In this document: positions 8,230 through 17,312 of the stretch, one piece after another | Layout of the letters: every line of letters begins with the position of its first letter | How positions within the stretch are numbered: the stretch's first letter is position 1 | From: Vulcanimicrobiota bacterium | GTDB taxonomy: Bacteria; Vulcanimicrobiota; Vulcanimicrobiia; Vulcanimicrobiales; Vulcanimicrobiaceae | Length of the DNA stretch: 64,000 bases | Reading direction: 5' to 3' | NCBI GenBank assembly: GCA_027459645.1 | Contig: DAIDHQ010000002.1 | Span: 1 to 64,000 of the forward strand | Translations under genes and position numbers: made by a program | The notes under the pieces: generated by a model | Told to the model about the DNA's origin: nothing | Database searches by the model: none | Seen by the model: only the letters and a program-made list of their open reading frames with translations

Positions 8230-9108
8230 TTATTCGGGCGCGTCGTCCACATGCTGCGCGTAGTCGCGCGGATTGAAGTACCACGACGGCAGCGATTTCG
8301 GAAAGATGAGATGCGTGTAGGTGTAATCGACGGTTTGGCCGTCACCGTCGTAGCCGCCGTAGACGACGCCGTGGATCGTCTTAATCACCGGAATGCCTTC
8401 CAGCATCCCGAAGTTCACCGTAAAAAGCACCGGATACACGGGGCCGCCCTGAATGAACAACTTGTCCGTTGTGACGAGTTTCTTTAGATCCAGCGTCTTC
8501 GCATCGACCCACAATTGCCGCAAGCGATTGCGATCCGGTTGGCGCCGTGGTTCCAGCGTCAGATGAATCTCGTTACCTTCGCGCTCGACCGACGTCACGC
8601 GATAATCAAACTCGCCCTGAACGCGCACGGTGACGAGCGTCGGCGGCTGGCTCACTTCGGGTGTCGGCACGAAGGTGGGAGAGAGCGAATGCGTGGGTGC
8701 CGGTTCAAAGACGTCGGCGGTCGGTGGTCCAGGGTCTGTCGCCTGGTTGAAGACCGGCCGCTCGAAACGTAGCGGTCCGATGTCGCCGAGTTCGGTTTCG
8801 CGACGCTCCAGCGCGGCATGATCCGACGAACGGTACCACACGTGATCGGTGTAGGTGTCGTTGTAGTCCGGGTAGCCGTAGTTCGTGAACTGTTTGCGCG
8901 AGATGACGTACTGTTCGAATGGCGGCGGCGGCCGATGCGAACGAAAGCGATTGCGAATCATCGCCAGCAGCACGTACGGCGACGGCAGCGGGGTCGGACT
9001 TGCAACGGCGGCGGGCGCGGCAACGCCGCTGCGTCCAAAGGCGCCGACGAGCGCCACGACGGCAACGAGCGCGGCAAACACGGCCGTGAGGCGTTTCCCA
9101 CGAATCAT
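8230..9108 (-). CDS. Exported protein of unknown function, paralogue of the gene at 58359-59288
   Basis: The ATG at 9108 gives a basic start (MIRGKRL) and a Sec signal or membrane anchor (TAVFAALVAVVALVGAF). A Pro-rich central stretch (residues ~125-165, PTPEVSQPP) follows a domain with YTDHVWYRSSDHAALERRE. The C-terminal half reads HLTLEPRRQPDRNRLRQ-LWVDAKTLDLKKL, then VLFTVNFG. The same pattern, including the R-x-R-x-x-W-[IV]-D strand, occurs in the exported protein at 58359-59288. The strand order is reminiscent of LolA/LolB-fold outer-membrane carriers, but that is only a guess. It is divergent from msrA. Confidence 0.75.
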   Translation of the reverse strand: MIRGKRLTAVFAALVAVVALVGAFGRSGVAAPAAVASPTPLPSPYVLLAMIRNRFRSHRPPPPFEQYVISRKQFTNYGYPDYNDTYTDHVWYRSSDHAALERRETELGDIGPLRFERPVFNQATDPGPPTADVFEPAPTHSLSPTFVPTPEVSQPPTLVTVRVQGEFDYRVTSVEREGNEIHLTLEPRRQPDRNRLRQLWVDAKTLDLKKLVTTDKLFIQGGPVYPVLFTVNFGMLEGIPVIKTIHGVVYGGYDGDGQTVDYTYTHLIFPKSLPSWYFNPRDYAQHVDDAPE

Positions 9109-9183
9109 ACGATGGTCATACTCCGCTACCCGTAACGCTTCCTGAGGGGCATCCGTTACGCTTGCACCGGCGTTCTTACAAAC

Positions 9184-9822
9184 ATGAAACGAACGATTCT
9201 CGCTCTCGCCCTCGCGGTGCTCGCCTCCACTGGGGTGGCGCCCGCCCGGGCGCCACAAGAGCATGTGGTCCTTGCCGGCGGCTGCTTCTGGGGGATGCAG
9301 GCGGTTTTTGAGTCCCTCAAAGGCGTAACCAGTGTCGTCGCCGGCTTTAGCGGCGGCAGTGCTTCAACCGCGCACTACGAGATCGTGAGTACCGGCACGA
9401 CGGGCCACGCCGAATCGGTCGACGTGACTTTCGATCCGTCGAAGATTTCTTTCGCGCAGATTCTCGACGTCTATTTCCTGGTCGCCCACGATCCGACCGA
9501 ACTCAACCGCCAAGGACCCGACGTCGGCACGCAGTACCGCTCCGAGATCTTTTATACGACTTCAGCACAGCGCGCGCAGGCGCAGGCGACGATCGCTTCA
9601 CTGACTCGCAAGCACGCGTTCGCGGCGCCGATCGTCACGAAGCTGGCGCCGCTCCAGGGCTTCTACCGCGCCGAAGCCTACCATCAGAACTTCCTCGTCC
9701 ACAACCCCGACGCACCCTACATCGTTTACAACGATCTTCCGAAGCTGCGCGCGCTCAAAGCTAAATACCCGCAGCTGGTACGCGCGGATTCGGCTCCGAT
9801 GCGGGTGCTTGCGAAGAGCTAA
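9184..9822 (+). CDS. msrA: Peptide-methionine (S)-S-oxide reductase, exported form
   Basis: MsrA repairs oxidised methionine in proteins, reducing the S-sulfoxide with the help of thioredoxin-like donors. The catalytic motif GGCFWGMQ is present with the nucleophile Cys34, and PTELNRQGPDVGTQYRS and AYHQNF, typical of the family, follow. The first ~22 residues are a Sec signal (LALALAVLASTGVAPARA), so this copy probably works in the periplasm; no MsrB domain is fused. The 212-residue length fits a secreted MsrA. It converges with the SDR gene (gap of 3 bases). Confidence 0.95.
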   Translation: MKRTILALALAVLASTGVAPARAPQEHVVLAGGCFWGMQAVFESLKGVTSVVAGFSGGSASTAHYEIVSTGTTGHAESVDVTFDPSKISFAQILDVYFLVAHDPTELNRQGPDVGTQYRSEIFYTTSAQRAQAQATIASLTRKHAFAAPIVTKLAPLQGFYRAEAYHQNFLVHNPDAPYIVYNDLPKLRALKAKYPQLVRADSAPMRVLAKS

Positions 9823-9825
9823 CGC

Positions 9826-10593
9826 CTAGCGCGGCGCCAGACGAATCGCGCCGTCGAGACGAATCGTCTCACCGTTGAGCATGCGGTTTTCGATGATGTG
9901 ACGCGCGAGCGCGGCATATTCCGCCGGGCGCCCGAGACGCGCCGGATACGGAGTTTGCTTGCCGAGCGACTCGCGCGCCGCTTCGGGAAGACCTGCGAGC
10001 ATCGGCGTGTCAAAGATACCCGGCGCAATGCTGCAGACGCGAATCTGCTGCGACGCGAATTCACGCGCAAGCGGCAGGGTCAAACCGACGACGCCACCCT
10101 TCGACGCCGCATACGCCGCTTGACCGATCTGTCCGTCGAACGCTGCGACCGACGCGGTACACACGATGACCCCGCGATCCTCATCGGGACCGGACACGGA
10201 TTGTTTCATCATCTGCGCGGCCGCAAGACGGGCCACGTTGAAGGTGCCGATCAAATTGATCGTCACAACCTTCGTGAAATGCGCGAGCGGCTGTGGGCCT
10301 TCTTTACCGACGGCGCGTTCCGCCGTCGCAACGCCCGCGCAATTGATCGCGCCGTTGAGCGCCCCAAACTCTTTGACCGCCACATCGACCGCAGCTTGCA
10401 CCTGTTCGTCGCTCGTTACGTCGGTGCGCGTGAAGCGCGCGTTCTTCCCCAATTCGCTCGCCAGCGCCGAACCGTGCTCGCCGATGTCCAGGATTACGAC
10501 GTTCCCGCCGGCTCCCGCAAGCTCGCGCACGCAAGCGGCGCCAAGGCCCGAGCTCCCACCCGTTACGAGAAAAGTCTTACCGGCAATCTCCAC
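9826..10593 (-). CDS. Short-chain dehydrogenase, 3-hydroxyacyl-CoA dehydrogenase type
   Basis: A classical SDR with the nucleotide-binding motif TGGSSGLG (residues 11-18), the [10 protein letters not shown] region, catalytic Ser148 and the YAASK motif (Tyr161, Lys165). The sequence is closest in style to type-2 3-hydroxyacyl-CoA dehydrogenases (HSD17B10-like), which oxidise 3-hydroxyacyl-CoA with NAD+. The GTG at 10593 is preferred because GGAGACGAC lies directly upstream; the frame open to 10644 would run into the thiolase gene. It is the last gene of a CoA module with the thiolase (gap of 10 bases), so the two would perform the last two steps of a beta-oxidation-like cycle. Confidence 0.9.
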   Translation of the reverse strand: MEIAGKTFLVTGGSSGLGAACVRELAGAGGNVVILDIGEHGSALASELGKNARFTRTDVTSDEQVQAAVDVAVKEFGALNGAINCAGVATAERAVGKEGPQPLAHFTKVVTINLIGTFNVARLAAAQMMKQSVSGPDEDRGVIVCTASVAAFDGQIGQAAYAASKGGVVGLTLPLAREFASQQIRVCSIAPGIFDTPMLAGLPEAARESLGKQTPYPARLGRPAEYAALARHIIENRMLNGETIRLDGAIRLAPR

Positions 10594-10603
10594 GTCGTCT
10601 CCT

Positions 10604-11677
10604 CTAGTCCAAGCGTTCGATGATGGTCGCGTTTGCCATACCACCGCCTTCGCACATTACCTGCAAGCCGTAGCGCCCATGGCGCGCCTCGAGTTCGTTG
10701 AGCAAGATCGTCATAAGGCGTGCGCCCGTCGCACCGAGCGGATGTCCGAGCGCGATCGCGCCGCCGTTGACGTTCGTTCGACGCAGATCGGCCCCGGTTT
10801 CGCGCTGCCACGCAAGCACCACGCTCGCGAAGGCTTCGTTGATCTCGATGAGGTCGATGTCGTCGAGCCGCAGACCGGCTTTTTGGAGGATCTTCCGCGT
10901 CGCCGGAATCGGCGCCGTCAGCATCAGCACCGGATCGTCGCCGAGGACGACCGAATCGACGATTCGCGCGCGCGCTTTGAGGGCGTGCCGTGTGGCGAAC
11001 TCGTTCGAACACACGAGCACCGCGGCTGCGCCGTCGCTCATCTGCGACGCATTTCCCGCGGTGATCACGCCGGTTTCAACAAATGCCGGCTTGAGCGAGG
11101 CGAGTTTTTCCAGCGACGTGTCGCCGCGTATGCCCTCGTCGCGGGTGCGGCCGTCGATGGCAACGATCTGCGACGCGAACGCGCCCCGTTGCGTTGCGGC
11201 GTCGGCGCGCCGATGCGACTCCAAGCTATAGGCGTCGAGCTCGGCGCGCGAGAGATTCCACCGCTGCGCGACCATCTCCGCGCTCCGCCCTTGCGCCGTT
11301 TCGAGCAACGGAACGCGCGTCATCGATTCCACGCCGCAGGCGATCGCGCAATCGTATGCGCTCGCCATAACGCCTTGCGCGGCAAAGGCAACGGCCTGCT
11401 GGCTGGAACCGCACTGCCGGTCGATGGTCGTACCGGGGACGGTCTGCGCAAAGCCGGCTTCCAACAGGGCCTTTCGCGCGACGTTGAACGACTGCTCGCC
11501 CGATTGGCTCACGCATCCCGCGATCACATCGTCGACGAGCGCGGGATCGATCTGCGCGCGATCGACCAAAGCGCGCAACGTTCGCGCCAACAAGTCGACG
11601 GGCGTAATCTCGGCAAACATGCCGTTGCGCCGGCCGGACGGCGTACGAACCGCATCGACGATGACCGCCTCGCGCAT
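10604..11677 (-). CDS. Thiolase (acetyl-CoA acyltransferase), compact form
   Basis: Thiolase cleaves 3-ketoacyl-CoA or condenses two acyl-CoAs. The nucleophile Cys89 ([11 protein letters not shown]), His312 ([16 protein letters not shown]) and Cys342 ([10 protein letters not shown]) are all present. At 357 residues it is about 30 shorter than usual; the missing part is in the covering loop, where [19 protein letters not shown] runs straight into AEMVAQRW. That loop shapes the substrate pocket, so specificity may differ. The ATG at 11677 has GGAGG upstream and overlaps the stop of the CoA-transferase (TGATG), suggesting translational coupling. Confidence 0.92.
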   Translation of the reverse strand: MREAVIVDAVRTPSGRRNGMFAEITPVDLLARTLRALVDRAQIDPALVDDVIAGCVSQSGEQSFNVARKALLEAGFAQTVPGTTIDRQCGSSQQAVAFAAQGVMASAYDCAIACGVESMTRVPLLETAQGRSAEMVAQRWNLSRAELDAYSLESHRRADAATQRGAFASQIVAIDGRTRDEGIRGDTSLEKLASLKPAFVETGVITAGNASQMSDGAAAVLVCSNEFATRHALKARARIVDSVVLGDDPVLMLTAPIPATRKILQKAGLRLDDIDLIEINEAFASVVLAWQRETGADLRRTNVNGGAIALGHPLGATGARLMTILLNELEARHGRYGLQVMCEGGGMANATIIERLD

Positions 11678-12519
11678 CACCGCACCTCCGCAAGGGGAAT
11701 GTCGTGTTCTTCGGCGAGCCGCTCCCAGGCCGACGCATCGCGTTGCCTGAAGGTACGCTGCAGCGTGCCGCGGTCGAGATCGTCGACGCCGAGCAGCGTT
11801 TGCAAGCGATCGATGAAGTGCGGCTCGAGCGCGGCGAGGGCGATAAAGCCTCGCGCGCATTCGTAGATGTCATACGTCGGCAGTCCGCCGCCGAGCGCCC
11901 CGCCGGCGCTCGTCAAACCGTGCCGATACGGCTCCGCAAACGTATTCGCGCAATCGGTAATATTCACGCGCGCGTGCGTCGGCATGCCCGTGCGTTCGCG
12001 CTTATAGAGCGCGGCGAGCGTCACCGCAACGAGCCGCTCCGCAGCGGCCATATCGCCGACGAGCGTACGCGGCATCGCCGGCGGCGCGATCGTTCCGGCC
12101 CGCGCTTGATAGGTCAGATCGTGACCGGCACGATCGTCGTGCGGCGGAGCCTCGCCGCTGAGTGTGATCAACACTGCGCGCGGATTGCGCGGGTGCAGCC
12201 GCTCCCAAGTGAGTCCCAGCTTTTCGACCGAACGTGCGCGCATTGCGGTCATGACGACGTCGGCGTTTGCGACGTGCGCAAAGAGCGCTCGCCGCGAGAC
12301 CTCGTCGCGCAGATCCAAGCGCAAGACTTCTACGCCCGCGGCATTCTGGGCGTACCAAGCCGGCGACGCGAGTTCGAGCGGGTCGCCGCTAGGCACTTCG
12401 ATCTTCACGACGCGCGCACCGAGCATCCGCAAACGCGCGGCGGCCAGCGGTCCCGGAATATTGCCGACGACCGCGAGCACGTTGATGCCGGTGAGCGCAT
12501 CGTGAAGATCTTCGAACAT
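11677..12519 (-). CDS. CoA-transferase family III (CaiB/BaiF), short
   Basis: Family III enzymes move CoA between carboxylic acids, or racemise 2-methylacyl-CoA. The protein shows PGPLAAARLRMLGARVVKIE near the N-terminus and the catalytic-type Asp in GHDLTYQARAG. Family members usually have 360-420 residues, whereas this one has 280, so part of the C-terminal region is missing and partner subunits or reduced function are possible. It sits between a small membrane protein (gap of 9 bases) and the thiolase (1-base overlap), so it probably activates the acid degraded or made by the module. Confidence 0.85.
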   Translation of the reverse strand: MFEDLHDALTGINVLAVVGNIPGPLAAARLRMLGARVVKIEVPSGDPLELASPAWYAQNAAGVEVLRLDLRDEVSRRALFAHVANADVVMTAMRARSVEKLGLTWERLHPRNPRAVLITLSGEAPPHDDRAGHDLTYQARAGTIAPPAMPRTLVGDMAAAERLVAVTLAALYKRERTGMPTHARVNITDCANTFAEPYRHGLTSAGGALGGGLPTYDIYECARGFIALAALEPHFIDRLQTLLGVDDLDRGTLQRTFRQRDASAWERLAEEHDIPLAEVR

Positions 12520-12528
12520 GTCGCGCGT

Positions 12529-12960
12529 TTACTTCAGCGCGGCTGCAGGCCGTTTCTGATACGCGAGATAGAGCGCGACGGGTAACGCGTAAAACACGAC
12601 GTGCGCGAGCAGTCCGCCGCGAAACGTCGGCCACCAAGGCGATCCCATCTTGAGCGTTAGCAAAAGGCTCATCGCCGCGTCAACGACGATGCCCCAAACG
12701 ATCGCGCCGAGTATCCAATTGCGCAGTTGGCCGATCGCCCGAAAAACATACGCGTAGATAATTGCCCAGACGATCGAGACGATGAAGTGCACGCAAAATC
12801 CGAGCACCGCATACGACGGAGAAGAGTACGCGGCTTGCCCGACGACCGTCGAAGCAACGAATTGCCAGATGTTTACGGGCGAGGTGTGCCCCATGATGGC
12901 GAGAAACGCGTCGATGATAATGCCGCCGATAATGCCGGCGACAATTGCGGGACCAATCAT
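12529..12960 (-). CDS. Four-helix integral membrane protein of unknown function
   Basis: The 143-residue protein is almost entirely hydrophobic, with about four membrane helices (for example PAIVAGIIGGIIIDAFLAIM, and FCVHFIVSIVWAIIYAYVF). No family is recognised. The ATG at 12960 is preceded by AAAGGAGGT at ideal spacing, which settles the start although the frame stays open for 1.4 kb upstream. It is the first gene of the run leading to the CoA-transferase, thiolase and SDR. Transport or membrane recruitment for that pathway is possible but unproven. It is divergent from the YibQ-like gene. Confidence 0.8.
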   Translation of the reverse strand: MIGPAIVAGIIGGIIIDAFLAIMGHTSPVNIWQFVASTVVGQAAYSSPSYAVLGFCVHFIVSIVWAIIYAYVFRAIGQLRNWILGAIVWGIVVDAAMSLLLTLKMGSPWWPTFRGGLLAHVVFYALPVALYLAYQKRPAAALK

Positions 12961-13011
12961 GATGACCTCCTTTAAGACAAGGACGGGGACGAGCCGCGCA
13001 ACGAACCACCG

Positions 13012-13938
13012 GTGGTCGTGCGCAAAATCGTTCCACTGGTACTCCTGCTCTTGCTCGCCGTTCTCGTCGGCTGGTTCCTCCTCCGGCCCGTGCGCCATCG
13101 GCAAACGCACCCCGTGGCGATCGCGACCGAAGCGCCTCTCTCGACGGCGACGCCGCTGCCGCAGGCCACCGCAACCGCGCCGCCTACCCTCGTGCCGACG
13201 CCCGAGCATTCCGCTACCCCGCGCCCAACCGCGACGCCCACTTTTGCGCCGCTCCCGCCACGCGCCGGCAACGTCAAAACGCCCAAACTCGCGCTGATCA
13301 TCGACGACTGCGGCCAATGGGTATCGGTCGAGCGCGGCTTTATCGCGTTGCCGATTCCTCTTACGCTCTCGGTGCTTCCCGACGTGCATGCCACGCGCGA
13401 AATCGCAAGCGAAGCCGCGAACGCCGGCAAGGGCGTGATGCTGCATCTTCCGATGGACACGATTTCCGGACTCAATCCCGGGCCGGGCAAAGTCACGACC
13501 AAGATGACCGACGCCGAAATCAAAGCACAGGTCGTGGCCGACCTCGCGCAAGTTCCGCAAGCAAAGGGCGTCAACAATCATGAAGGCAGCAAAGGTACCG
13601 CAAGCCGCCGCGTCATGACGGACGTTGCGGACGTGCTGGTGCAGCACGGCGGCCTCTTCTTCATCGATTCCAAGACGACGGCGGCATCGGTGGCCGAAGA
13701 CGTCGCGCATCAGGCGGGCCTGCCGACCGCATCTCGCGACGTGTTTCTCGACAACAAAGACGAGGTTGCCTATACCGAAGGGCAGTTGCGGCAGGCGGCG
13801 GAGATCGCCCTCAAGACCGGCAGCGCGATCGCCATCGGACACCCGCGCGCCACGACGCTCGCCGCCGTTAAGGCGATGATCCCGCAGTTTGAAGCGCAAG
13901 GAATTACGTTCGTCCTCGCGCAGCAGTTGACGCGCTAG
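13012..13938 (+). CDS. Divergent polysaccharide deacetylase-fold protein (YibQ/DUF610)
   Basis: An N-terminal membrane anchor (IVPLVLLLLLAVLVGWFLL) is followed by a Pro/Thr-rich spacer (residues ~40-85) and then a YibQ-type domain with LALIIDDCGQ, MLHLPMD, GVNNHEGSKGT and FFIDSKTTAAS. The family adopts the NodB-like (polysaccharide deacetylase) fold and often lies near the peptidoglycan amidase activator EnvC; its activity is not settled. The acidic IIDD and the NNHEGS His match the metal-site positions. The likely start is GTG at 13012 or 13018. It overlaps the convergent HxlR gene by four bases. Confidence 0.87.
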   Translation: MVVRKIVPLVLLLLLAVLVGWFLLRPVRHRQTHPVAIATEAPLSTATPLPQATATAPPTLVPTPEHSATPRPTATPTFAPLPPRAGNVKTPKLALIIDDCGQWVSVERGFIALPIPLTLSVLPDVHATREIASEAANAGKGVMLHLPMDTISGLNPGPGKVTTKMTDAEIKAQVVADLAQVPQAKGVNNHEGSKGTASRRVMTDVADVLVQHGGLFFIDSKTTAASVAEDVAHQAGLPTASRDVFLDNKDEVAYTEGQLRQAAEIALKTGSAIAIGHPRATTLAAVKAMIPQFEAQGITFVLAQQLTR

Positions 13939-14276
13939 GCGCTCTTGGTCTCTTCTGCCCCGGGCGTAATCCAGCGTTCGGCCCAGCGGCCGAGCGCATC
14001 GAGCGACTCTTGCAACTCGGCGCCAGCACACGTGAGGGCGTAGATCACCTTCACGGGCGAACCCGATTCGACGGTTCGCGTGATGAGATTTTCGCTTTCG
14101 AGCTCGCGCAGCCGTTCGGTGAGCAGACGGTCGGAGATTCCCGGAATGGACCCCAGGAGCTCGTTGAACCGGCGCGGACCCGAGAGCAGCACGCGGATGA
14201 TGGCGCCCGTCCACCTGCGGCCGATCAGTTCGACGGCGCGGTGGAAGCGTGGACAGAGTGAAACGTCGTTGGACAT
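13935..14276 (-). CDS. HxlR-family transcriptional regulator
   Basis: A winged-helix regulator of the HxlR/MarR-like type, with CPRFHRAVELIGRRWTGAI, the recognition-helix region GISDRLLTERLRELESENLI and the wing SPVKVIYALT. HxlR proteins act as dimers, often sensing redox or electrophiles through an N-terminal Cys; Cys8 of this form (SLCPRF) fits that role. The ATG at 14276 is chosen because GAGGTG precedes it; an upstream GTG would add 13 residues. It has no divergent partner gene: the secretin ends 107 bases upstream. Confidence 0.88.
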   Translation of the reverse strand: MSNDVSLCPRFHRAVELIGRRWTGAIIRVLLSGPRRFNELLGSIPGISDRLLTERLRELESENLITRTVESGSPVKVIYALTCAGAELQESLDALGRWAERWITPGAEETKSA

Positions 14277-14382
14277 GGCAGGCACCTCGGTTGTTTTCAC
14301 CTTCCAGCCTACCAAAAGTATGTGCTAAGGGCAAGCGAAGCAAGGGAGCCCGTCCCCGCTCCGGCGGTGGCGTCTTCCCGAT

Positions 14383-15756
14383 CTACGGCTTCGTGGAAGC
14401 CGCGGGATAGATCACGTGGGGCGTGATGAGGAACACGATCTCGTCACGCTCGTGGTGTTTCTGCCTGTTTTGGAAGAACTTGCCGAGGATCGGGATCTGC
14501 GCGAGGCCGGGTACCTTGGTGATCGTTTCGTTGTCCACGTCCCGCATCAAACCGCCCAAGACAATGGTCTGTGAATCCGCGACCCGCAAGGTACTGTCGA
14601 TCTTACGGTTGGCGATGATCGGGTAGCCGTTGTCGGCAATCCCCAGCAACTCGCTGTATTCCGGGTGGAGGTCGGCGGTGACGACTCCGTCCGGGCCGAT
14701 CGTCGGCGTGAGCCGTAGTTTCACGCCGATGTCCACGAATTGAACGTTCTGCCCGCCGAGCACCGACGTGTTATAGACCACCGGATACGTTTGACCAATC
14801 AGCAGATCGGCTTCCTTATTATTGAGCGTGACGAGCTTGGGCGTCGCGAGAATCTGCGCTCGGCCGGTCTGCATCAGGCTGTTGAGTCGCACGTTGACGG
14901 GTATTGAACCGCGCGTGAACGCGTAGGTCGTCGAACCGTTCGTCGGATGCCCTTGTAGATCGCTTCCGCCCCATTCGAAGCCAACGTTACTATCGCTCGT
15001 GTCGGGCGTGACATCGGCCACCTTCACTTCGAACATCACCTGCGGACTCGCGCGATCGATCGTTTCAAAAAGCCGTTCGGCCGTCCGTTGAACCGCATCG
15101 CCTCCGTCCACGATTACCGCGTTGTGAGCCTCGTCGGGCACGAACGTTCCCCCTGAAGCGAGGATCTTCAACGCTTTGATCGCGTCGTCCACGCGCACGT
15201 AGCGCAACCGGTAGGCGCGCGCGGCGGAGGTTGCGGCGCTCCGCGCGCCGTCGAGCGCCTGCACGAGGAATCGCGCCCGAAGCACGGTGTCGCGCGTTCC
15301 GGTGATCACGATTGCCCGCGTGCGCTTATCCGCAACAATGACGGTGCCTTCGGGAAGAGCGGGCGTCAGTTCTTTTGCGACATCGTCGGGAACGGCATGA
15401 ACTAACGACAGTACCGCGGTCTGGGCGCCAAGTTGCGAGTTGGGCAGGTCGTACCGGCGGTTCATCGACTGCGCGTCACCGACGATCAGCACGCTTCCCT
15501 CGCGACGCACCTGCAGACCGTGCGCGCTTACCAAGACCGTAAGGGCGTTTTCGAACGTCACGTTGCGCAGATGCAGGCTGATCCGTTCGGGCTTGAGGCT
15601 GGAATCGGGCACGATGTTCGCGCCCGCCTCCGCACCCAGGAGTGCGAGAACGTCGGCAAGATTGGCATCCTGCACGTCGATCGTAATTAATCCCGCTCCA
15701 TGCACCGCCGTCGTTAAAGCAAATGCGAGCAACGCGGCAAGCGCAAACGCTTTCAC
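14383..15756 (-). CDS. pilQ: Secretin (PilQ/GspD-like) of the type IV pilus system
   Basis: Secretins form the outer-membrane ring through which pili or type II substrates pass. The 457-residue protein has a Sec signal (FALAALLAFALTTAVHGA), an N0/STN-like domain (residues ~25-75), an N1-type domain with LRYVRVDDAIKALK, and the secretin core (residues ~240-450) with QILATPKLVTLNNKEA, the VYNTSVLGGQNVQFVDIGV lip region and VVLGGLMRD. The end LITPHVIYP is typical. It is short compared with proteobacterial PilQ because AMIN domains are missing. Its start overlaps the PilP-like gene by four bases; it is the last gene of the operon. Confidence 0.93.
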   Translation of the reverse strand: MKAFALAALLAFALTTAVHGAGLITIDVQDANLADVLALLGAEAGANIVPDSSLKPERISLHLRNVTFENALTVLVSAHGLQVRREGSVLIVGDAQSMNRRYDLPNSQLGAQTAVLSLVHAVPDDVAKELTPALPEGTVIVADKRTRAIVITGTRDTVLRARFLVQALDGARSAATSAARAYRLRYVRVDDAIKALKILASGGTFVPDEAHNAVIVDGGDAVQRTAERLFETIDRASPQVMFEVKVADVTPDTSDSNVGFEWGGSDLQGHPTNGSTTYAFTRGSIPVNVRLNSLMQTGRAQILATPKLVTLNNKEADLLIGQTYPVVYNTSVLGGQNVQFVDIGVKLRLTPTIGPDGVVTADLHPEYSELLGIADNGYPIIANRKIDSTLRVADSQTIVLGGLMRDVDNETITKVPGLAQIPILGKFFQNRQKHHERDEIVFLITPHVIYPAASTKP

Positions 15757-16193
15757 GGCCGGAGTTCCTTTTCGACCGTCAACCGCGTGCCGTCGCCAAG
15801 GATGATGCCGAGCGCGTCGATCGCCACGATGCGTTGCGTGCCGACCGCATCGCCGATCGCAAGTACGCGCACCTCACCTTTTCTCTCGACGAGCGCGCGT
15901 GGATCGTCGCCGACCACGACGGCACGAATCACTACCGCGCCGCCCGCCGCACGACCGAAAGCGGCGTCGGACACCAGGGGCACGAACGGATCGCGCTCGA
16001 CGTTGATCTGCGGAAATGGAATTCCGTCGGAAGGCGCAGAAACCGTTACCTGACCAGCGTCGGGCAGCGGATGCGCGTGCGCTACGACCCACCGCGGCGG
16101 AAACGTCAAAGGCAAGACCGCAAGCGCGCCGGCGATCAACATACCGGCGGTCGTCAAGAGCATCTTTCGCTCGTCATCGAAGAGTGCGTACAC
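15753..16193 (-). CDS. PilP-like inner-membrane pilus protein
   Basis: The 146-residue product has one N-terminal membrane helix (LLTTAGMLIAGALAVLPL) and a small C-terminal beta domain reading RDPFVPLVS, VIRAVVVGDDPRALVE and VRVLAIGDAVG. This resembles the HR domain of PilP/GspC, which contacts the secretin periplasmic domains. The match is weak at sequence level, but the position between PilO and the secretin is where PilP sits. It overlaps PilO by 20 bases and the secretin by four. Confidence 0.7.
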   Translation of the reverse strand: MYALFDDERKMLLTTAGMLIAGALAVLPLTFPPRWVVAHAHPLPDAGQVTVSAPSDGIPFPQINVERDPFVPLVSDAAFGRAAGGAVVIRAVVVGDDPRALVERKGEVRVLAIGDAVGTQRIVAIDALGIILGDGTRLTVEKELRP

Positions 16194-16761
16194 GATCGGA
16201 AACCTCAGCTAACGGCAAAGCATACAGCGTGGCATGGACGGTGGCGCTAAGCACCGGCGCACGAGGTCGCGGGAGCGCCGTTTGCAGCGACGCATCGTCG
16301 ATGCCCACGAGGACGTCGTGCTTCGGAAGATCCGCGAGCAACGCGACGATGCTCCGGAACGGGCCTCGCACCGCAAGCGTGACGCTCCTCCCGACGAGGG
16401 GTCCCGCCTGCTTCGCTTGCGGCGCATTCCCCGGCGTGAATGCTTCGATGCTCACGTGCAAACCGCGTGACTCTGCGTCGAGCAACTGCAGCAATGCGCC
16501 ATCCGCCGTTCCCTCGGCGCCTCCGCCGGCGAGGCGGTGCAGATCGGCGCGAACGCGCGCTTTGGCCGCGCGCAATTCGCGTGCGCGATGGAGTTTCACC
16601 GCTATGGCGGCAGTTTGGTCGAGCGATTCCTCGGTGTGCGCGCGGAGTTCAGCGATGCGGCGCGACGCGGGCCACCACGTCATGATCCCGCCGCCGACGA
16701 AGAACACGAGCGCAGCAAAGAGCCATGCCATGCGCGTTTGCGCAGCTTTGTCGAGGCTCAC
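16174..16761 (-). CDS. pilO: PilO-like pilus alignment protein
   Basis: One N-terminal membrane helix (AWLFAALVFFVGGGIMTWW) is followed by a coiled-coil segment (RIAELRAHTEESLDQTA) and a ferredoxin-like periplasmic domain with FRSIVALLADLPKHDVLVGI, as in PilO. PilO pairs with PilN below the secretin. The GTG at 16761 overlaps the PilN stop (GTGA), which gives a 195-residue protein; the frame is open further upstream but would duplicate PilN coding sequence. Confidence 0.8.
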   Translation of the reverse strand: MSLDKAAQTRMAWLFAALVFFVGGGIMTWWPASRRIAELRAHTEESLDQTAAIAVKLHRARELRAAKARVRADLHRLAGGGAEGTADGALLQLLDAESRGLHVSIEAFTPGNAPQAKQAGPLVGRSVTLAVRGPFRSIVALLADLPKHDVLVGIDDASLQTALPRPRAPVLSATVHATLYALPLAEVSDRVRTLR

Positions 16762-17312
16762 GGCGCGCGCTCCGGTACCTGCAGTGCGAAATCCACGATA
16801 TTCGCGCGAGCGTGCGGATCGCGAACGACGCGCAGAAGCAGCGGCGGCCGCGACGGTCGCTGTGCGCGCAGCTCCGCAATTGCCGCGGCGACCGGCACGA
16901 TCGTGCGCGCACGCCCGTCGATCTGCACGCCATTTGCATCCCGTGAGAGTGACGTGAGCCACGCACCCTCCGGCAAACGATTGGCAATTGCGGCGAACCG
17001 CGCCGCGAGTTTGGAGCCGGACAAACGAACCTCGCGCAAGCGGCGATCGAGTGCGAGCAAACGATCGACGTCGGTGCGCGCAAGCGCGGTGGCTTTCCAT
17101 GCGGCGCGCGCATCGTTCAAGCGTTCCGTCGCAATCGCGTCTTGACGCATCGCGACGCCAACCCAATGACGTTCGAGTGTCGCCCACGCACCGACCACGA
17201 GAATCGCCGTTAGGACTGCGCTCAACGGCACGTGTAGATGGGCGGGCACGCGCGCGCCGCGCAGGCGTTCCAGAGCGTGCGGTGGCGCATCGTTGAGAAA
17301 ATCGAATCGCAT
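16758..17312 (-). CDS. pilN: PilN-like pilus assembly protein
   Basis: The start MRFDFLND matches the short cytoplasmic PilN leader (I/F-N-L-L-P type) that docks in PilM. A membrane helix (VPLSAVLTAILVVGAWATL) follows, then a coiled coil and a periplasmic domain with LPEGAWLTSLSRDANGVQI, typical of the fimbrial assembly PilN family. The ATG at 17312 overlaps the PilM stop (TGATG). The C-terminal VDFALQVPERAP ends directly at the PilO start. Confidence 0.85.
   Translation of the reverse strand: MRFDFLNDAPPHALERLRGARVPAHLHVPLSAVLTAILVVGAWATLERHWVGVAMRQDAIATERLNDARAAWKATALARTDVDRLLALDRRLREVRLSGSKLAARFAAIANRLPEGAWLTSLSRDANGVQIDGRARTIVPVAAAIAELRAQRPSRPPLLLRVVRDPHARANIVDFALQVPERAP

Noticed and set aside
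10166-11866. 566-codon open frame on the + strand
   Set aside because: It is antisense to the SDR and thiolase genes, has no domain, and reads as Arg/Ala-rich shadow sequence.
12529-14343. 604-codon open frame on the - strand covering yibQ
   Set aside because: Only its last 143 codons look coding, with an ideal RBS at 12960; the rest is antisense to yibQ and rich in Arg as GC shadows are.
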